Below are positions 62,559-64,000 of a stretch of 64,000 bases of DNA, one piece after another (position 1 is the first letter of the stretch; every line of letters starts with the position of its first letter). The notes under the pieces were generated by a model. That model was not told where the DNA came from. It ran no database searches and saw only the letters and a list, made by a program, of their open reading frames with translations. This DNA comes from Roseococcus thiosulfatophilus (GTDB lineage Bacteria; Pseudomonadota; Alphaproteobacteria; Acetobacterales; Acetobacteraceae), in the NCBI RefSeq assembly GCF_017311575.1, contig NZ_JAFFQY010000005.1, forward strand, positions 79,236 through 143,235. The letters run 5' to 3'. The translations under genes and the position numbers were made by a program.

Positions 62559-63362
62559 ATGTCGGAAATGGTGTTCGCAGAGGGCAAGATCCTCGCCCGC
62601 GCGCAGGACGGTGTGGGCACGGTGGTCTTCAACCAGCCCGAGAAGCGCAATGCCATGAGCATCGCGATGTGGGACGGCATGGCGGCGGCCCTCGACGCCT
62701 TCGAGGCCGATGACGCCATCCGCTGCGTGGTGCTGGAAGGCGCGGGCGGCAAGGCCTTCGTCTCGGGCGCGGACATCAGCCAGTTCGAGCAGAACCGCTC
62801 GGACGCCGACGCGCAGCGGCAGTACAACGCCAAGACCAGCCATGGCCGCAAGAAGCTGGCCGAGTTCGGCAAGCCGGTGATCGCGAAGATCCAGGGCTTC
62901 TGCATGGGCGGCGGCCTCGGCATCGCCATGTCCTGCGACATGCGGATCGCGGGCACGGGCAGCGAGTTCGGCATCCCGGCCGCGCGGCTGGGCATCGCCT
63001 ATGGCTTCGACATGGTGAAGAACCTGGTCTCGCTGGTCGGCCCCGCGCAGGCGCATTTCATCCTGATGACGGGCGGGCGGCTGCCGGCCGAGGAGGCCGA
63101 GCGCCTGGGCCTCATCAACAAGCTGCACCCGGCGGAAAACCTGGATGCGGAGGTGGCCAAGATCACCTCGCAGATCGCGCGCAACGCGCCGCTCTCGCTC
63201 AAGGCCAACAAGCGCACGGTGCGCGCCGTGCTGGCCGATGCGGCCGACCGCGATATGGCGGCCATCGCCCAGGCGGCCGATGCCTGCTTCGACAGCGCCG
63301 ACTACCGTGAGGGCCGGCGCGCCTTCATGGAGAAGCGCACGCCGCTCTTCACCGGCGCCTGA
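62559..63362 (+). CDS. Crotonase-superfamily protein, apparently lacking both hydratase Glu
   Basis: A 267-aa crotonase-fold protein. The CoA-binding and oxyanion-hole segments GGKAFVSGADI and GFCMGGGLGIAMSCDMRIA are intact. By eye alignment with enoyl-CoA hydratase, the two catalytic Glu positions fall on Ala (in IPAARLGIAYGF) and Phe (in AQAHFILMTG), so hydration of enoyl-CoA is unlikely; other crotonase reactions remain possible. ATG 62559 is 8 bp after the CoA-transferase stop. exoD follows after 2 bp. Confidence 0.82.
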   Translation: MSEMVFAEGKILARAQDGVGTVVFNQPEKRNAMSIAMWDGMAAALDAFEADDAIRCVVLEGAGGKAFVSGADISQFEQNRSDADAQRQYNAKTSHGRKKLAEFGKPVIAKIQGFCMGGGLGIAMSCDMRIAGTGSEFGIPAARLGIAYGFDMVKNLVSLVGPAQAHFILMTGGRLPAEEAERLGLINKLHPAENLDAEVAKITSQIARNAPLSLKANKRTVRAVLADAADRDMAAIAQAADACFDSADYREGRRAFMEKRTPLFTGA

Positions 63363-63364
63363 CG

Positions 63365-64000
63365 GTGGAGGCGGGTCACCCCCTCGACCCGCTGCCGGAG
63401 GCGCATCCCTCCGCCCCCATCTCGCGCATCGTGCGCGAGGTGGCGGCGCAATTTCCCGGCGCGCGCATCACGCTCGGCGAAATGGCCGAGGCCTTCGGTG
63501 AGCGCGCCTTCGGCCTGTTGATCCTGCTGCTGTGCCTGCCCGCGCTGCTGCCGGGCATGGCCTCGGTCTTCGGCATTCCCATGCTGATCCTGGGCGCGCA
63601 GATGGGGCTGGGGCTGAAGGTGCCCAAGCTGCCGCGCTTCATCGCGCGGCAATCCATCAAGCGCGAGGACCTGCTGCGTCTGGCCGACGTGACCTCCGGG
63701 CCGCTGAAGCGGGTGGAGCGCTTCGTGCGGCCGCGGCCCGGCGTCTTCCTGTCGAATTGGGGCGACCGGATGGTGGGCTGGCTCACGGTCGTCTCCGCCG
63801 TGATGCTCATCCTGCCCGGGCCGGGCACCAATGCCCCGCCCGCCTTCGGCACCATCATCATGTCGCTCGGCGTGGTCGAGCAGGACAGCCGGGTGGTGGG
63901 CATCGGCGTGGTGCTGACCACGCTGGGCAACCTCTTCGCCGTGGCCGTGCTGCTGGTGCTGGCCTGGATGGCGATCCAGGCGCTGGGCTGGGTGTTCTAG
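63365..64000 (+). CDS. Exopolysaccharide synthesis protein ExoD family
   Basis: A 211-aa ExoD (PF06055) membrane protein. ITLGEMAEAFGERAFGLLILLLCLPALLP, GIPMLILGAQMGLGLKVPKLPRFIA and four or more C-terminal hydrophobic segments are characteristic. Rhizobial exoD mutants are affected in exopolysaccharide and alkaline tolerance; the biochemical role is unknown. Start GTG 63365, two bases after the crotonase stop. The stop codon is the last three bases of the window. Confidence 0.87.
   Translation: MEAGHPLDPLPEAHPSAPISRIVREVAAQFPGARITLGEMAEAFGERAFGLLILLLCLPALLPGMASVFGIPMLILGAQMGLGLKVPKLPRFIARQSIKREDLLRLADVTSGPLKRVERFVRPRPGVFLSNWGDRMVGWLTVVSAVMLILPGPGTNAPPAFGTIIMSLGVVEQDSRVVGIGVVLTTLGNLFAVAVLLVLAWMAIQALGWVF

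Overview
The window is about 64 kb of very GC-rich DNA, almost fully packed with genes and with many 4-bp ATGA/GTGA overlaps. Gene content and order point to an alphaproteobacterium, most likely a pigmented, motile member of the Acetobacteraceae (Roseomonas/Roseococcus-like). The pointers are flbD, flbT, the DUF1217 flagellar protein, a SUV3-like helicase next to a small S4 protein and FdxA, and an intact single-chain gcvP behind a tandem glycine riboswitch. This assignment is inferred from protein content; no 16S rRNA or tRNA gene was found. Nothing looks like an integrated phage, IS element, CRISPR array or defence island, so this is mostly chromosomal backbone.

Layout. (1) 1-7.5 kb: a 5'-truncated Nudix gene, an SDR, and a capsule export locus (one-module KpsC-like Kdo transferase, small lipoprotein, kpsM, kpsT, kpsE, kpsD). 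(2) 7.5-14.4 kb, minus strand: an EamA permease, a tandem YciI protein, mlaF-mlaE, alr, dnaB (with DnaA boxes in its leader) and an MFS permease. (3) 14.4-18.1 kb, plus strand: helicase, S4 protein and ferredoxin, closed by a strong bidirectional terminator. (4) 18.1-26.1 kb, minus strand: a secreted coiled-coil protein with 105-bp tandem repeats, an alpha/beta hydrolase, a methyltransferase/PF10118 pair, secA, and a CnbZ/RidA-like protein. (5) 26.1-34 kb, plus strand: 59-bp repeats, a parvulin-type isomerase, argJ, an acyltransferase, a GNAT-Nudix fusion, a CinA-type MoCF protein, an MFS permease and a ChaA-type antiporter. (6) 34-42.7 kb: glycine riboswitch, gcvT-gcvH-gcvP, thrC, an M16 peptidase and pmbA. 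(7) 42.7-60.1 kb: a methyltransferase, then the flagellar cluster (flhG, flhF, flhA, flbD, fliN, fliG, fliF and flgD, fliK on minus; flgE, flgK, flgL, flbT, DUF1217 on plus; a FlaG-like gene on minus). (8) 60.2-64 kb: an AbrB-family membrane protein, a class III CoA-transferase, a crotonase-family protein and ExoD.

How the genes work together. KpsM/T form the inner-membrane exporter, with KpsE and KpsD spanning periplasm and outer membrane. The KpsC-like enzyme probably builds part of the Kdo linker. The gcv operon is set up to be induced by glycine. The flagellar genes cover basal body, switch, export gate, hook, hook-filament junction and regulators (FlbD, FlbT, FlhF, FlhG). Sigma-54-type -24/-12 elements lie in the divergent fliK/flgE gap, and weaker ones precede flgK and the FlaG-like gene, so FlbD encoded in the same cluster is the natural activator.

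I found no clearly new multi-gene system. The most interesting leads are regulatory or structural: the divergent sigma-54 hub, DnaA boxes in front of dnaB, the hairpin over the parvulin start codon, the 59-bp GANTC-bearing repeats, the 105-bp repeat protein, a FlhF with a degenerate G3 motif, and a crotonase that appears to lack both catalytic glutamates.
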